A stretch of DNA of 64,000 bases from Lutjanus erythropterus (GCA_020091685.1 CM034600.1:1888024-1952023), one strand, 5' to 3'. Numbered from the stretch's first letter, positions 1 to 11,320 are shown. The notes: generated from the sequence alone by a model not told the origin. Made by a program: numbers and translations.

Positions 1-73
1 CTGCTCGTTGAAGGCTAGCTGGTGGTTAAAACATGACATAAAGGCAAAAATAGCCAGTGGAGGATACCAAAAT

Positions 74-1417
74 TAGGTATGTTCCTGGTGACTAATTTCC
101 CTGTCGATTAAATGCAAAATTTAATTTAGACTATTTGACTAGTCTAATGGTAAGATTAAAATTGAGCACACTTTATTAATTGATTATGTTAAAAACTGTC
201 CAAGAAAACACTGTGCATATTAAGAAGCATTTGAAACTGTTAATCACAGTCTACAATCACAAAATCGTATTTTAAATGCTGCTGAAATGCATGTCACTTT
301 GCACTGTGCAATACAAACATTACACATTAACCTACAAAACATGACAACAACTCACTAAACGCTTTAGTGGTTACCTTTTCAGACAGAAGTGGATCACAGT
401 GTCTGCAGGTAAATGACCTGGAGCTGACGTTAGCTGCCAGCCTGACACACAGTATGGCTAACCCCTAACTTCCACCAGGCGTGGCTGTGCTGCGTCACGG
501 CTGCACCATGGCACTGGGACCGCGGCCATTGTAGACAATGCTTGCGTTTTCACCAGAGTTCTGCAGTGTTTCAGGCACGTCCCAGAAGTGGCTCGGTGCT
601 CTGCTCTGCAGAAAATATGGAGCAATTCTATTTTTGACAGATGGCGCATCAGTTACCACAGAGCAGGTCGAACAGGTAGGAAGTCAGGCACGGAAAAGGC
701 AGGGAGAATCCGGTTAATTCTCAAAATAAAAGACCCCGTGCAGACTCACGATCAGACAGACAGACAATAAACCATTTAACTACGTAGCCTGCTTATCCAT
801 GGTAGAAGCACAAAGAGCGAGGAAAGAGGACTTAATCAACAAAATCAGAGCAAGTAAACATAATCAGATGCTGCTGAAACGCTGCTGAAACGCTGCTGGT
901 GGACATTGCAGTCGCTCGTATGACGGCACAAAACCGCGGTGCACTCGTGATGTCGCAAAGCCACATCTGGTGGAAATCCCGGGTAATGTTAGCAGTGCTA
1001 GCAGCAGCAGCAGCTGCTCTGCTTGCAGGTTTATGTCCGTGTCTGTGCTGAATGTGGTCACATGTTCCACATGGTTATATATTAGTTTATTCTGTCACAG
1101 TCTACATTTAACGCTATTTCCATTTTTGAAATCAAAACACTGTCAAACCGCGCTGGTTTTATGAGCTGTCATCTGTCCCACTTTGCTGATCATCAGGGCA
1201 TACGCGCTGACGCCATACAGCGAGGCGGGCTGCCATCTGATAGGGCCACAGCCCTGACTAGTGGCGGGCAGCTGCATAACACTTTAGAAGAAACAGTTAA
1301 CTGGCATTGTGCATGAATAAAACATTGATAAATAGATTAACCGACTAGTATTTCTGGTTGTGACTAGTGAGGGTGGAGAATTTTAATTGTGTAGTCTGCT
1401 AATTGTGCACATCCCTA
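74..1417. mobile_element. hAT-like nonautonomous element
   Basis: The ends are similar inverted repeats: TAGGTATGTTCC on the left and, read inward, TAGGGATGTGCA on the right, 9 of 12 bases matching. They are flanked by ACCAAAAT (66-73) and ACCAACTT (1418-1425), which agree at 6 of 8 positions, as expected of an aged hAT 8-bp target duplication. Both subterminal zones contain GACTAGT motifs. The interior is more GC-rich, with a short direct repeat (GCTGCTGAAAC units near 870-899) and no recognisable transposase. The boundaries are inferred; a chance pairing of ends is possible. Confidence 0.5.
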
Positions 1418-1429
1418 ACCAACTTGTGG

Positions 1430-1610
1430 ACAGTACATCATTGAAAGCCAAGTCTCGGGTCAGTCCTCTTCTCTCTTTCTAAATGGAACATCTCCTCATT
1501 CCATTGTTACGCAGATGACATTCAAATGTATCTTCCTTTGAGCTGGAGAGATGGAAACTCTTTCAAACCACTGTTGGATTGAATTAATGACATTAAGACA
1601 TTTTGCTATA
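1430..1610 (+). pseudogene. Non-LTR retrotransposon reverse transcriptase fragment
   Basis: The + frame passing through 1499-1537 reads FHCYADDIQMYLP, the catalytic palm motif (YADD) of non-LTR reverse transcriptases in the L2/CR1/Rex1 group. The following residues (LLD, stop, INDIKTF) match the usual spacing to the downstream helix, with a stop codon at 1580 replacing a coding residue. Neither the upstream RT domains nor the endonuclease is present, so this is a short dead scrap abutting the hAT-like element on its left. The clade assignment is uncertain; the RT identity is well supported by the motif. Confidence 0.75.
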
Positions 1611-3216
1611 TTTGGATTAGATTAGATTGGACTTTCATAGTCATGTAGTGTGACCAGGGTTAACCTGTCCAACAGTGAATATCACAAAGACAAGCACAGT
1701 GTGCAAGTCCTCAGCTTTACAATGAACAATGGGACAAAAGTGTCCATCAATAACAAACAAGCATGCAAACTGACATTTTTGTGTTTTTAGTGTTGATGCA
1801 CTAAATTCTCAAAAAGTGCTTTCAGTTGTGGTATGTAATACAGAATTGGGACACAGCTGCAGTGAAGATCGATCATCTGCCTCGCAGTTCAGGAGGTCAT
1901 CTCTGTGGCCTGAGAAGTGTGGGAGGTTTGCAGATGAAGAGGAATCCAGACAGAAACAGTCGGGTCAATGAGCTGCGGTGCTCGAACCTCTAATAGTAAA
2001 ACACATGGCTGTTCTTCGTACATGTCCATGTTTGGATGTGAAAGTGACTGACTGAAAGTGACACTGGTAAAGGACTGATCTGCATATATGCCAACTCTCA
2101 CAATTGTCCTGGGAGACTCTGGGTTTCCTCACAGGGTCAAAATTCTCCCGTATTTCTCTCGATCTATGACATATAACAGCCTGTGAAAGTTGTACGACTC
2201 TAAAATTCTACCGTTTCCACCTGGACAACAACACAGCTACACCGAATGTAGTTTTGTGACACGGAATAAAGCTGTTGGCTGAATACATTCATGCTCCTGC
2301 CTTGTCCTCCTCCGTCTCCTCAATGAGTGAAAGTCGTGTCCAGGAACCCTTGATTTGCAAGGCATAGCTACGTTGTTAAGGTTAGAGAAAGATTGTGTTT
2401 TGGGTTAAAATGATCACTCTTGTGAGATCTTGTGAGCCATGAGTGACAGACGGAGAGAAGTGGAGAGTACTAAGAGAAAGAAACCACATGAGATGTCCTG
2501 CAGAGAAGAATTCCTGTTTCATACAGAAATATGTAAAGAAAAGAAGCACTTTTTTTTCCTAAGAGCAGCCTGACTAACATACCCTCAGAAAGAAATTGTA
2601 CAATATTCATTTTCTGTGTCACTGTAATCAAATTTGAAATTGTAAGGGTAAATGTTCCCATTCCAGCTAAAAGGTGTCAGTTATAGGTCATTTGCAGGCA
2701 TCTGTTTGCCAAAAAAAATGTGTACTTAACATTTTGTTCTTTAAATGTCACCGGAATGCAGGAAACAAAGTGTATGAATCTGAGTTTTTTTTCTGGAGGA
2801 CCCCAGGACTCCAAGATTTCGTTTCAAAATTCTCCCTATTTTTGAGGTCTCGAAGTTGTTCAAAGTATGTTCATACTCCATTTAGGGCTGTAGTATAAGG
2901 TGACAGCACATCTCCTCCATGTCTCAAAACTAATCCAGTCTGCCTGCTGCAGCACAAAGAACAATTTCCTACCAGAGGACCTTCCAACTGTGTATTTTTC
3001 ACAAACAGAATTTCAAGTACATATAGAAGAGATGCTCCTGTTTGTGATGGAGGTGCATTCTGTTCTTTGTCTGTAGTTCAGTGGTAGTGATCCGCAAACA
3101 CATTTTAAAAACAATTCATTCATTAATCACAGGTATCATGAAGTCTCTCACCTGGGTTAAATCAAACCCAGTGTATAATGTAAAGATGATCTATAATATT
3201 AAATACAGCACTAAAC
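1611..3216. other. No gene; unassigned diverged repeats
   Basis: No protein family or RNA gene is recognisable. A short direct repeat (CAAAATTCTCCC followed by TATTT) occurs at about 2138 and 2826, each below a purine-rich GGGAGACTC/GGAGGACCC stretch, suggesting one old duplicated element. The stretch at 2330-2410 (CTTGATTTGCAA, then GATTGTGTTTTGGGTTAAAA) shares words with sequence near 7270 and 14360, so it is probably an interspersed repeat. Confidence 0.4.
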
Positions 3217-3397
3217 ATGAATGATTTAATTGGAGAAAACTGTGCTTTCAAGGGGCTTTCAGGGGCAGTTTCAAATAAAATAAAATCAATTTCAATAAAA
3301 TCAACAATACATATTGTTTGGAGCAGTAGTGCACATGTTTTCTTTATGCTGAAATGTCCATGTGGTCTGGTTTATGTTGGCCAGACAAAAAGAGCTT
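3217..3397 (+). pseudogene. Penelope-like element GIY-YIG endonuclease fragment
   Basis: The open + frame contains FFMLKCPCGLVYVGQTKRA, the beginning of the GIY-YIG nuclease domain found at the C terminus of Penelope-like retroelements (Neptune/Poseidon type): a CPCG turn, then the Y-V-G-Q-T strand and the first basic residue. The preceding residues (roughly SISIKSTIHIV) fit the linker that precedes the nuclease. The frame is interrupted at the TA dinucleotide at 3398, where a Tc1-type inverted end begins, so the rest of the nuclease and the reverse transcriptase are missing. Identification is by motif only. Confidence 0.7.
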
Positions 3398-3399
3398 TA

Positions 3400-3915
3400 C
3401 ACTCTGCGGCCACTTCATTAGTTGGACCTCCCTTTGCCTTCAAAACTGCCTTAATTCTTTGTGGTAGAGATTCAACAAGTTGCTGGAACATTCCTCAGAG
3501 ATTTTGGTCCATATTGACATCATAGCATCACACAGTTGCTGCAGATTTGTCAGCTGCACATCCATGATGTGAATCTTCCAAAGGTGCTCTGTTGGATTGA
3601 GATCTGGTGACTGTGGAGGCCACTGGAGTGCAGTGAACTCATCATCATGTTCAAGACACCAGTCTGAGATGATTTGAACTTTGTGACATGTTGTGTTATC
3701 CTGCTGGAAGTAGCCATCAGAGATTGGTACACTGTGGTCATAAAGGGATGGACACGGTCAGCCAAGAAAATGTCCAGCACACCATGACACCTCCAGCAGC
3801 CTGAACCGTTGATACAAGGCAGGATGGATCCATGCTTTCATGTTGCAGCAGAAATCAAGACTCATCAGACCAGGCAACGTTTTTCCAATTTATTGTTCAA
3901 TTTTGGTGAATTTCT
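3400..3915 (-). pseudogene. Tc1-like transposase fossil A
   Basis: The left end CACTCTGCGGCCACTTCATTAG follows a TA dinucleotide and matches the terminal repeat of a common fish Tc1 family. On the minus strand, short reading-frame pieces correspond to the C-terminal half of the DD34E transposase: the second catalytic Asp in a YFQQDN motif (about 3700-3720) and the third in WPPQSPDLNPTEHLW (about 3585-3625, catalytic Glu kept). The frame shifts between pieces and about 60 bp is missing near 3755. The N-terminal DNA-binding domain and first Asp are absent. The insertion truncates the Penelope-like scrap on its left. Nonfunctional. Confidence 0.8.
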
Positions 3916-4504
3916 CATCCTGAGATGCACAAAAGCTGAGTGCCATAGTCCCATTTTGGTGGGTGAACTGTCCTTTAAAAAGGAGATACAAGGTAAAACA
4001 ACTGATTTGATTTGACTGTTCAGTATGAGCTTGGTGACTCTGGCCCTTTCACACTTAAAGTTCAGTTGGGATTGTTGCTGAATGTCACTGATGTTAAAAG
4101 AGTGTTTCATTAGTAGTCTCTCAAAGGAGTTGCTCAAAATTTGTTCTCACCTCCTTTTATTTTTTGATGCTTTGTTTTAACAGGATCTCATTCCTCCAAA
4201 AACTGGCATAGGAACAGAGGCTAGAGGAGCAACAGCTGCGAGATGGAAATTCTTTCCTGCCATGCACAGTGCCATGAGAAACAAACATAACACACGACCA
4301 ATAAACCTCATAGCCAGTGTGAGGGGATATACCTCAGACTGACCCCTCCACAGCTGGTCACTCTGCACAGAGCTGCACCAGAACCGCTGGTAGCAACATC
4401 TGCAGCTGTCTCATCCTGCCAAGTTACATGATGTGAAAAACAAAGCCTGTCCCACAGAAAATGCACAGAAAAATCTGATCCTACAAAGATGGTGCTCATG
4501 CAGC

Positions 4505-4561
4505 AAAAGTGTCCTCTTTGATGCCCTTGTAGTAGATAAAACATGATAAAGTGTCCTCTGG
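4505..4561 (+). repeat. Degenerate 42-bp minisatellite units (left part)
   Basis: The text around AAAGTGTCCTCT..GCCCTTGTAGTAGATAAAACATGATAAAGTGTCCTCTGGG follows the pattern of the 42-bp minisatellite seen well preserved at 43.7 and 50.0 kb. The pattern resumes at 5574 (CTAGGGTGCCC, then AATGCCCTTT), so an element was inserted in a small array here. Divergence is high and only one to two units are discernible. Confidence 0.45.
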
Positions 4562-5573
4562 GCTGTCATTCCCCAAGACTCGGTCAGGGCCCACAGATGG
4601 GTCATGGGAGATTTTATTTGGGTCACCAAATAAATAAAAAACTACGTAGTAAATTCTGCAAATTTAAATATTTATATCTGCAGCATTTAAAATGTCTGTT
4701 GTGTTTTAATGATAAGTGGAAAAAATGAGCACCTGGTAATTCCACCTAATTACTTAATTTATGAAGGCTAAAATGTTGTATTCTGTAAACACAACAAAGT
4801 TGAGAAAATTCAAAATTTAAAGGCTGCTTACTTCAATTGATTTTTGAGTCATGAGCCCACCTCAGACTCTTAAGTTTTCAAAAAGTTTTCCCAACTAATA
4901 ATGATTTGTTGAGATAATTTATTTTGCTTCTTTAGATAAACTTGAATCTTTGAGTTTTAGAAACCCAAAAATGTATTTCAAGAAATATTGAGTAAACTTG
5001 TTGAAGTGAAAGTGAATAATAGTTCATATTTTAATATTTTCAATTAAAGCCATTTCATTTTCAAGCACACAAACAATGACAAATCAGGTTCCCAGATCAC
5101 TGTGAATACTTTTTTAAATACGTTTTTTTGTTTGTTTGAGTGTCTAAACTTCAAAGATTCAAATTTATGTAAAGAAGTAAATTATCTGAATTTGGTCAGC
5201 AAAATCATTTAGAAATTTATTTCAAAATGTAAGAGTTTTATTCAAAAATCTGTTGCAGTAAGTTGTCTTGAAATTTTGAGTTGCCCCAACTTTTTTTTTT
5301 CAGGTTTGTTTTCTTGATTAGAGGAACACAATGAGATGACCTGTTAACTCAGCTTAAATGCATTTATCTCTCATTTACAGAGTATTTAATGTGTACATGC
5401 ATGTATCCAGATAATATAAGGTCATATGAAAATGGCAGTAAAAATGGTCATGAACCGTCATTCATGCACAAATGAACTCTGATGATTTATTGATGAAGCT
5501 TGTTGTGAATTAGGTTGCGATGGTTTGTCACTTTTAAAAAGCGGGTGCCCAGAAAAAAAAAGTCTAGGAGACA
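4562..5573. mobile_element. Old hAT-like element inside minisatellite
   Basis: The left end CTGTCATTCCCCAAGACTCGG resembles the left end of the well-bounded element at 33442 (CAGTCATTCCCAAAGACTGGG). The right end, read inward from 5573, begins CAGTGTCTCCTAGACTTT and is followed by the same TTTTTAAAAGTGACAAACCATC zone found in the 33442 element. No convincing 8-bp duplication remains. The interior (about 4790-5320) is AT-rich and resembles another fish repeat with inverted AACTTTTT/TCAAAATT ends, which may be a nested insertion. No transposase is encoded. Confidence 0.5.
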
Positions 5574-5610
5574 CTGTTCTAGGGTGCCCAGAAAAAATGC
5601 CCTTTGACAG

Positions 5611-6720
5611 GACAAATGTAATAAACTAAAAAAAAAAAGGTGTTGCTAACACGTGGCTAAATGAGACTACAGAGGTTGCCAGCATCATTAAACATCATCA
5701 CTGCAAACACTAATCCTCCAGTGGTGGTGACGGTCATGTCAAGTCATGTGATCATGTTGTAGTTCAAGAGAGGCTTTTTGCTTCTGGTGGCTGCATTTAC
5801 GCTTCAAAAAGTGGTGTTCATTTGTGCTGAAAGTGTCAGAAACTTTTGTTTGCTACAGAGATATGTTTCTGCACTGATTCCATTGGCCTTTTTGTGGAGG
5901 GAACCAAACAGATGTTAACTTGTAGGTTGACCGCCAAAAGTATGTCACCCTGCAGCACTCTGTTGCTGTTCATGTGGAAAGTACAAACCTGACTTTGTGG
6001 TAGGCTGTAAATGTGTAGCAAGGTGTTACAAATGGTGTTTTGTTGAGAGTGTGGAGTGACCCTGTATATATTATGCGTAAGAGTAACGTCTTCAGATGTC
6101 TCGACGTGTGTGTCCTGTGGTTCACCAGTTGTTGTTCTTCCCATTGGGCCCAAATGAAGCAAATTGAAACAGAAAACACTCCAGAGTTTGAACCACTCAG
6201 GACGTGCCCGCTGTGAAGCTTATGAATCATTACCACAACAGCTCAAAGCAGTCAAGGATGTGAACACAAGCGTTTGAAGAGTTCCACAGCTGAAGCTTTG
6301 TGGACGGCGGTAGGGGTGTGCCCTCGCAGAACATGACGGAGTGAGCAGGACGCCTCTGGCAGTGGGCAGCTTTCATCCTGGCCTGTGTGGGCACAGTTTT
6401 ACAAAGACTGTGGGCACCTGCGGGTGACTCATGCAGGCCTTACCGCTCGTCTGGGGTAGTGGCAAAAAAAAACAACCTAACTGCAGGGATGAGAAGCATC
6501 AACACTGTCTCACGGCAGCACATCAGACAATCATGAAATTTAATCTACAAATTTGTGTACATACATACAAAGAGTTGGACAACAGAATGGAAAGTATCCC
6601 ACCAGAGATAGACCTTTTTTTAAAGAGTAAGAATGACCAGAAACACCTGGCATAAAGGAGTGTGGAACAGGACTACAGCTATTGATTTTTTTTAAGTGAT
6701 TGACTGATCTATTGATTATA
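5611..6720. other. No gene recognised
   Basis: No domain, RNA gene or repeat family was recognised. The stretch from about 6230 to 6450 is GC-richer than its surroundings and could be single-copy. Short open frames on both strands show no conserved motif. Confidence 0.4.
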
Positions 6721-6734
6721 CTGACAATTAATCT

Positions 6735-7118
6735 TTTACTGTAGTACCTTACTTTGTACTTTTTACTGAACTACTAAGGTAAAAGTAAAGGTAGTAATGT
6801 CTGCAGAAGATGTAGGTCACTCTTTGAACTGAGACAGAGTGCACCAGAATGTTTTGTTTACATGTTAAAACCACATTTTTTTTCTTCTGGAGGAGGACAG
6901 ATGTTTCCAGACTCCCCTACAGGGGTTTGGTTTAAGAACATTTTTCACCTCATATGATTTTGCAGGTCTGTATTTAGTAATTAAAAAATACCAATAAGAG
7001 TACCATTGAAGTACAAAAAAAGGAAACAATTACATGCAAGACTTTTACTTGTAATTAGGTATTTTTACATTGTGGTATTTTGCTTAATTAAAGGATCTGA
7101 GTACTTTTTCCATCACAG
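6735..7118 (-). repeat. GTACTT-rich interspersed repeat, copy 1
   Basis: Read from 7118 leftward, the sequence begins GTGATGGAAAAAGTACTCAG and continues with repeated TACTT/AAGTA words (AGTACTCAGATCCTTTAATT, ACAAGTAAAAGTCTTGCATG). This is a widespread teleost repeat whose consensus starts with a GTGGAAAGTAAC-type end. A second copy lies at 32222-32485, and related arms flank the 19-bp minisatellite elements at 23, 28, 46 and 53 kb. It is noncoding and diverged. Confidence 0.55.
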
Positions 7119-7586
7119 CAGGTCAGTGATCAGTGTTTCAGTGACTCTCTGTAGCTCAGTGAATACAGTGTTTAATTTATGGTGCCTTTCCACCTTAAAA
7201 ACATCTACACCACAACATGATTTTCTATTATTGGAGCTGCACACATCTCTCAGTCGTGTCTAGAAGGGAACTCCTGATTTGCAAAACTCCTGTGAGATTT
7301 GTGTCCATTATTTCTGGTGAAATAATCAACCTTACATGATCTTTTGCGGGTCTAGGGTTCCCTTCTGTCGAGCCATTCAGTGCTGTGTTAGTTTTGATGA
7401 GTTTAATGAACTCCATCATTAGCAACAAGTCTCCTCCACATGCAGCTTCTCTGCTGCTGTGAAAACTAAATTGCGGGTGGATATGGACAAAACCCTAAAT
7501 GTTTTGTTTTTGGGCAACTTTATAAAACATTCTGCTGATGAAGAAAGTCTGATTAGACACAGACAGGGACAGAGAGGGGCACTGAC

Positions 7587-7627
<41 letters not shown>

Positions 7628-7636
7628 TGTGTGTGT
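7587..7636 (+). repeat. (CT)n(GT)n compound microsatellite
   Basis: About 12 CT units run directly into about 13 GT units without interruption. Open frames crossing it (poly Ser-Leu or Thr-His) are artefacts. Confidence 0.95.
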
Positions 7637-7913
7637 ATAGAGGAGCTGCACTGACACAGAGACACTGTGATAATAAATTACATCAAAACTGAAACGTCGG
7701 AGCTCATCAATACTCTGGTCTTTAATAATTCTGCCCTTTAATACTACATTGCGCTGTACAGTTTTAGGATTTAAACAAAGCCTCAAGGCATTTTAGTAAT
7801 CGAATTACTCGAATTACCTGAGGAATTGTTTCAGCCCTTGTGTGCAGTGTGCAGGGCAGATGACACCAGACAGCAATATGTTCATGGCACACTGGGATTT
7901 TACAGGGTGTCCA

Positions 7914-8310
7914 TAAAGTCTCTTTACAATTTAACAAATTTATTACAAAAGCAATTGATGAGATATGTTAATCAGATTTGTTCTATGTACTCAGTGGTTA
8001 TCAAAGTTTTTAATCACATTGCATTTGTGTATTTCAGGTACCCTGTTGATGAAATCGGTTCTGTTAAATAAACCCCTAAAAAATGGCTACTCCTCAAGAA
8101 AAGGCACAATGTGTATCATGGTTTATTGAAACAAAATCGGATACGCAGACTCAGCAAAACTACAGGATTAAGTATGGACAACTGTCTGGCAGCAGTACAG
8201 GTGGACATTGTAGGAGAATGTTCAAAGGCTTGTCTTACATGATCGCTGTTTTCCTCAGATGTTCTTGGTTGTCCACTCCTCCCTTTATCCAACACTGGAT
8301 GATACTGTAA
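7914..8310 (+). mobile_element. Mariner/IS630-like element 5' part with HTH domain
   Basis: The left end CAGGGTGTCCATAAAGTCTC has the form of the GGGTGTCC inverted end of a mariner/IS630-related family in animals. About 170 bp inside, a frame opens with MATPQEKAQCVSWFIETKSD (8083 onward), which matches the helix-turn-helix N terminus known as DUF4817, found in such transposases. After about 45 residues the similarity is lost, and the frame stops at 8310 without the DDE catalytic core. I see no matching right end nearby, so the copy is truncated or internally deleted. The HTH assignment is from memory of the family start motif. Confidence 0.55.
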
Positions 8311-8559
8311 TAAATATGTAGCATCCAGTTAGACTTTAAAAAGGTTTAGGAAATGATCATGGTTTTGGTTAAAGTAACTTCTTTTTTAAAACAATCAGCA
8401 TTGACTATTTGTCTCACATGGCAATGGCAAACTTGAGTGATACTGGGCTGGAATTCATAGGCCAGAGTTTTTCACTTTTAGCCAACTTACAAGACAGAAG
8501 CAGCTCTCCACTCCCCACGCTTCCTTTTTTTTCAAGCAGGGTTAGCTTATGTCAGATTT

Positions 8560-9450
8560 CTCTTGAGACACGGCTGTCGCAGTGATCCAAGTAAACCCTA
8601 TAAACGGGAGACTTAAAAAGGAAACACAAAAACCCTGGGAATCACCTGGGGGCGCGGCAGGAAAATCCAGAACAGCGAAAGCTAAAAAGCTTTCAGAGAA
8701 AAGAAAAAGGAAGGAGAAAAGACGGCTTCAGCTCAGCTTCCTAAACAAAGGTTAGAGCAGCTCTCAAGTCTCCCCCGGGGAAGGAGCTGGCTGAGGCGGG
8801 GGCTCTGCCAAGGCAATATGACTAGACAGCACCCAGTAAAGAGCACAGAGGGTGGAGGGGGTGGTAGCTGGCCATGCTGGGTGCCACATCGCCTCCAGTG
8901 GGTGCAGAGTGGGGGTTGAAATTGACAGTAGTTGCTGGGACGTCAGTGTCACTCTGATGAGGCTTAGCTGGCGTGACATGCCCGTCAGCAGCACGCTGCG
9001 CAGCGTGTACGTACAGCACGGTTCCTATAATGCACTTTGGATGTTTGTTTGTTTACATGCAGAGAAGACAGCACGGAGCCCATGCAAGAAGAGACAGCAC
9101 ACTTCCGGCGTAGGCGTAAGACAGTGGGAGAAGCAAGAGGATGAGAGGAAGGGGGAAGGGCGACGAGAGGGAGAAGTAGGACGAGTGGGACATGATGGGT
9201 CGGCTGCCTCCCTCCTCCTCCCACTCCGTCTCTGCTGTCTCAGCGGAGATGCAGGAATACGAGCGCGGGCCGGCGCCTTCCACTTGCCTGAAAATGAAGA
9301 CATCGCAGCGACTCCTGTTTGTACTTTACTGAGCTCTTGTCATTTACATACCACGTCTAGAGCTCCAACACAGAGGAGCAAGACTTGGGAGATTTCCCTA
9401 TTCAGTTTGAAATGAACGCATCACACACGGGGCACAGAGCGCTACCCGGG
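8560..9450. promoter_or_regulatory. GC/CpG-richer unique block, candidate promoter or first exon
   Basis: This stretch is clearly richer in G, C and CpG than the AT-rich surroundings (for example GCGCGGGCCGGCGCC near 9263-9277 and repeated CG near 8990-9010), and no repeat family is recognisable in it. It contains purine-rich GAGAGGGAGAAG runs and the longest non-repeat open frame of the window (8852-9415, + strand, 187 residues), which has no recognisable domain. An alternative + frame at 9192-9332 gives 46 residues. I infer a possible promoter/5' exon or an unmethylated island; nothing in the sequence proves transcription. Confidence 0.3.
9192..9332 (+). CDS. Hypothetical 46-residue frame, possible 5' coding exon
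   Basis: The frame starts with two consecutive ATG codons inside the GC-richer block and runs through a Ser-rich start (PPSSSHSVSAVSAEM), a middle EYERGPAPSTCLKMKTSQ and a hydrophobic end LLFVLY before TGA. I do not recognise the product. The late MKTSQRLLFVLY could be the beginning of a signal anchor if a splice donor (a GT at 9321) removed the stop, but that donor is weak. It overlaps a longer frame in another phase. A chance open frame is the more likely explanation. Confidence 0.15.
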   Translation: MMGRLPPSSSHSVSAVSAEMQEYERGPAPSTCLKMKTSQRLLFVLY

Positions 9451-9727
9451 CTACAACGGAGTACACGTCGGTTTAGATGCAGTAACAGGGAAGAGGAGGA
9501 AAGGAGTGGTAAATGTATTGACTTTAAAAAAAAACTTCAATGAAGATAGGCAGAAAGGAGAGAGAGAAAAAGCGAAAAAACAGGCAGAGAAACAGGCAGC
9601 GTGGTGCACGAGCTGCAGGGGTCTATTAAAAAATGAATCAAAGGCACACTGGCTTTCCCACTGAAAGACACACAGAGTCCCGCTCACAGCTCTCCTATTG
9701 AGAACACGTCAGTCACTGGGCCTCCCC

Positions 9728-9729
<2 letters not shown>

Positions 9730-9784
<55 letters not shown>
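9730..9784 (+). repeat. (AC)n microsatellite
   Basis: About 27 uninterrupted AC units. Confidence 0.97.
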
Positions 9785-9786
<2 letters not shown>

Positions 9787-10139
9787 TCCACTCAAGAGCC
9801 CCGAACATGTGTATGGCTGTACACACAGATGACGACTCAGAGGAATACACACCAACACTCCGCAGCAGCACATGAACACACGCTGTCTAATTAACATGAC
9901 CGTATCTGACGAACCCTGCTCCCTCTGATTTGAATCACAATCTGAATTATCTCATAATTATCAAACCATTATCTTCTTGGTGAACCGAAACAGCATTTAG
10001 ACAGTGGAAAACAAAAAACTCTCCACTGACATCCAGACAGAAAGAATCTTTAAGGTGGCTCAGCAGCTCCTTCAGGGGTGATTACCCCCTCGAAGAAGCA
10101 GATTTTCTCATTTAAAGGTCACGAAAAGCAACAATAAAT

Positions 10140-10560
10140 GCGTGTTCTGAGTTTGTGACACCACGGAAATGCGTTATTAAACACCAAGCCAAATTTGAAT
10201 GATTAAAAAAAAATCAAGTATATAAAATTAGTCTGAAAGTCATGAAAAACTGAGCAGTTTCCTGTGCTTTGACGTGTCTGCTCCGCTGTCTCAGTGTTAA
10301 ACTAAAGTGAACTGCTGGGCTGATTTGGACTGAGAGAGTTGCTGAAGGTATGTTCGCACATTCGACCGGGGTTGGGGTCATTCAATGGTTCATGGACTAC
10401 CCCCATCCCCTCACCCTCTCATTGGTCAATTACAGACATACCATCAGTGACTCTCTCAGTCCAAATCAGCTCAGCAGTTCACTTCAGCTCACTTCAGTTC
10501 CAACAACCCGACGCAGAAGAAAAACAAAACACTATCTTGTCACCGTCCTCTGGTTCTGGT
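10140..10560. repeat. Interspersed repeat family X, copy 1, with hairpin
   Basis: The words CTGAGTTTGTGACACCAC, AATGCGTTATTAA, AAGTCATGAAAAACTGA and GTGAACTGCTGGGCTGAT recur in the same order near 18630 and 20330-21010, so these are copies of one family. This copy differs in containing a 47-bp inverted repeat, 10307-10353 against 10436-10482, with about six mismatches and an 82-bp loop (core GCTGATTTGGACTGAGAGAG). No coding potential is seen. Confidence 0.6.
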
Positions 10561-10837
10561 GGCTCAAACATTTATTGTTGCTTTATAAGATCTTTAACAA
10601 AGTGTTTTCAGTAGCTTCACCACAAGCAGATACTGTAGAAAAACTAATGAAATGTTTCGGCAGATACATGTCACATACATGCCCTTTACACTAAACATGA
10701 TATCCTGTTAGTCATAATGGAGTTAGCCTTACTTAGCATTAAGACTGGAAGCAGGGGGAAACAGCTAGCGAGGTTCTGTCCAAAGTAAAAAAAACATACA
10801 CCTAAACCTACGGTTACTGTTCACATATGAACCAATA

Positions 10838-11320
10838 TGGTACAGATACTGGTACCAATACTGACACCTGAATTGCGGTACAGTGCTTTTTTTTTCAGTT
10901 CTCTTTTACTCTTTGATGACGAAAATGGAATTTCAATTGTAAAAAATAAATCCAGACTTCTCAATTGCAACATTGTAATTCATTTAGAATATTTTGTTAT
11001 TTATTCAGAGTATAATATAGAGACTAATATCCCTTCCTCACCCGTCTCAAACCTGTTTCTACAACTGGTACCCCATCAGTCTGTCACGAGGGCAACACCA
11101 TTTTTGCACACGTGATTTCCTTCCTGTTATGTTGTTGTCATTAACATGTCTATGCTTCCCAGTTAATAGTCTATAAATTATGAATATTGGTTACTATTAC
11201 CAGATGCTCGCGCAGGTATTGAAATTTGGCACCAGTTGGTTTAATGAGGATTGGTACTTGGTAGTACTGCTATAATTCAGGTGATATCCTTAAAGTACCA
11301 AGTTTAGTACCCAATCCTGT
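10838..11320. mobile_element. GGTAC-ended nonautonomous element
   Basis: Left and right margins are imperfect inverted copies: GGTACCAATACTGACACCTGAATT on the left pairs with AATTCAGGTGATATCC...GTACC on the right. The right arm, read on the minus strand, shares GTACTACCAAG, TTTCAATACCTG and GCATCTG with 61848-61920, where a BED-finger hAT scrap follows. This suggests a deletion derivative of that family. The exact ends and any target duplication are unclear. Confidence 0.5.

Noticed and set aside
7553-7786. Minus-strand frame with alternating Thr-His and Arg-Glu
   Set aside because: Direct translation of the CT/GT microsatellite.
8852-9415. 187-residue + frame in the GC-richer block
   Set aside because: No recognisable domain, and overlapping frames of comparable length on both strands suggest the length results from high GC content. 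Kept only as a promoter/exon candidate region.
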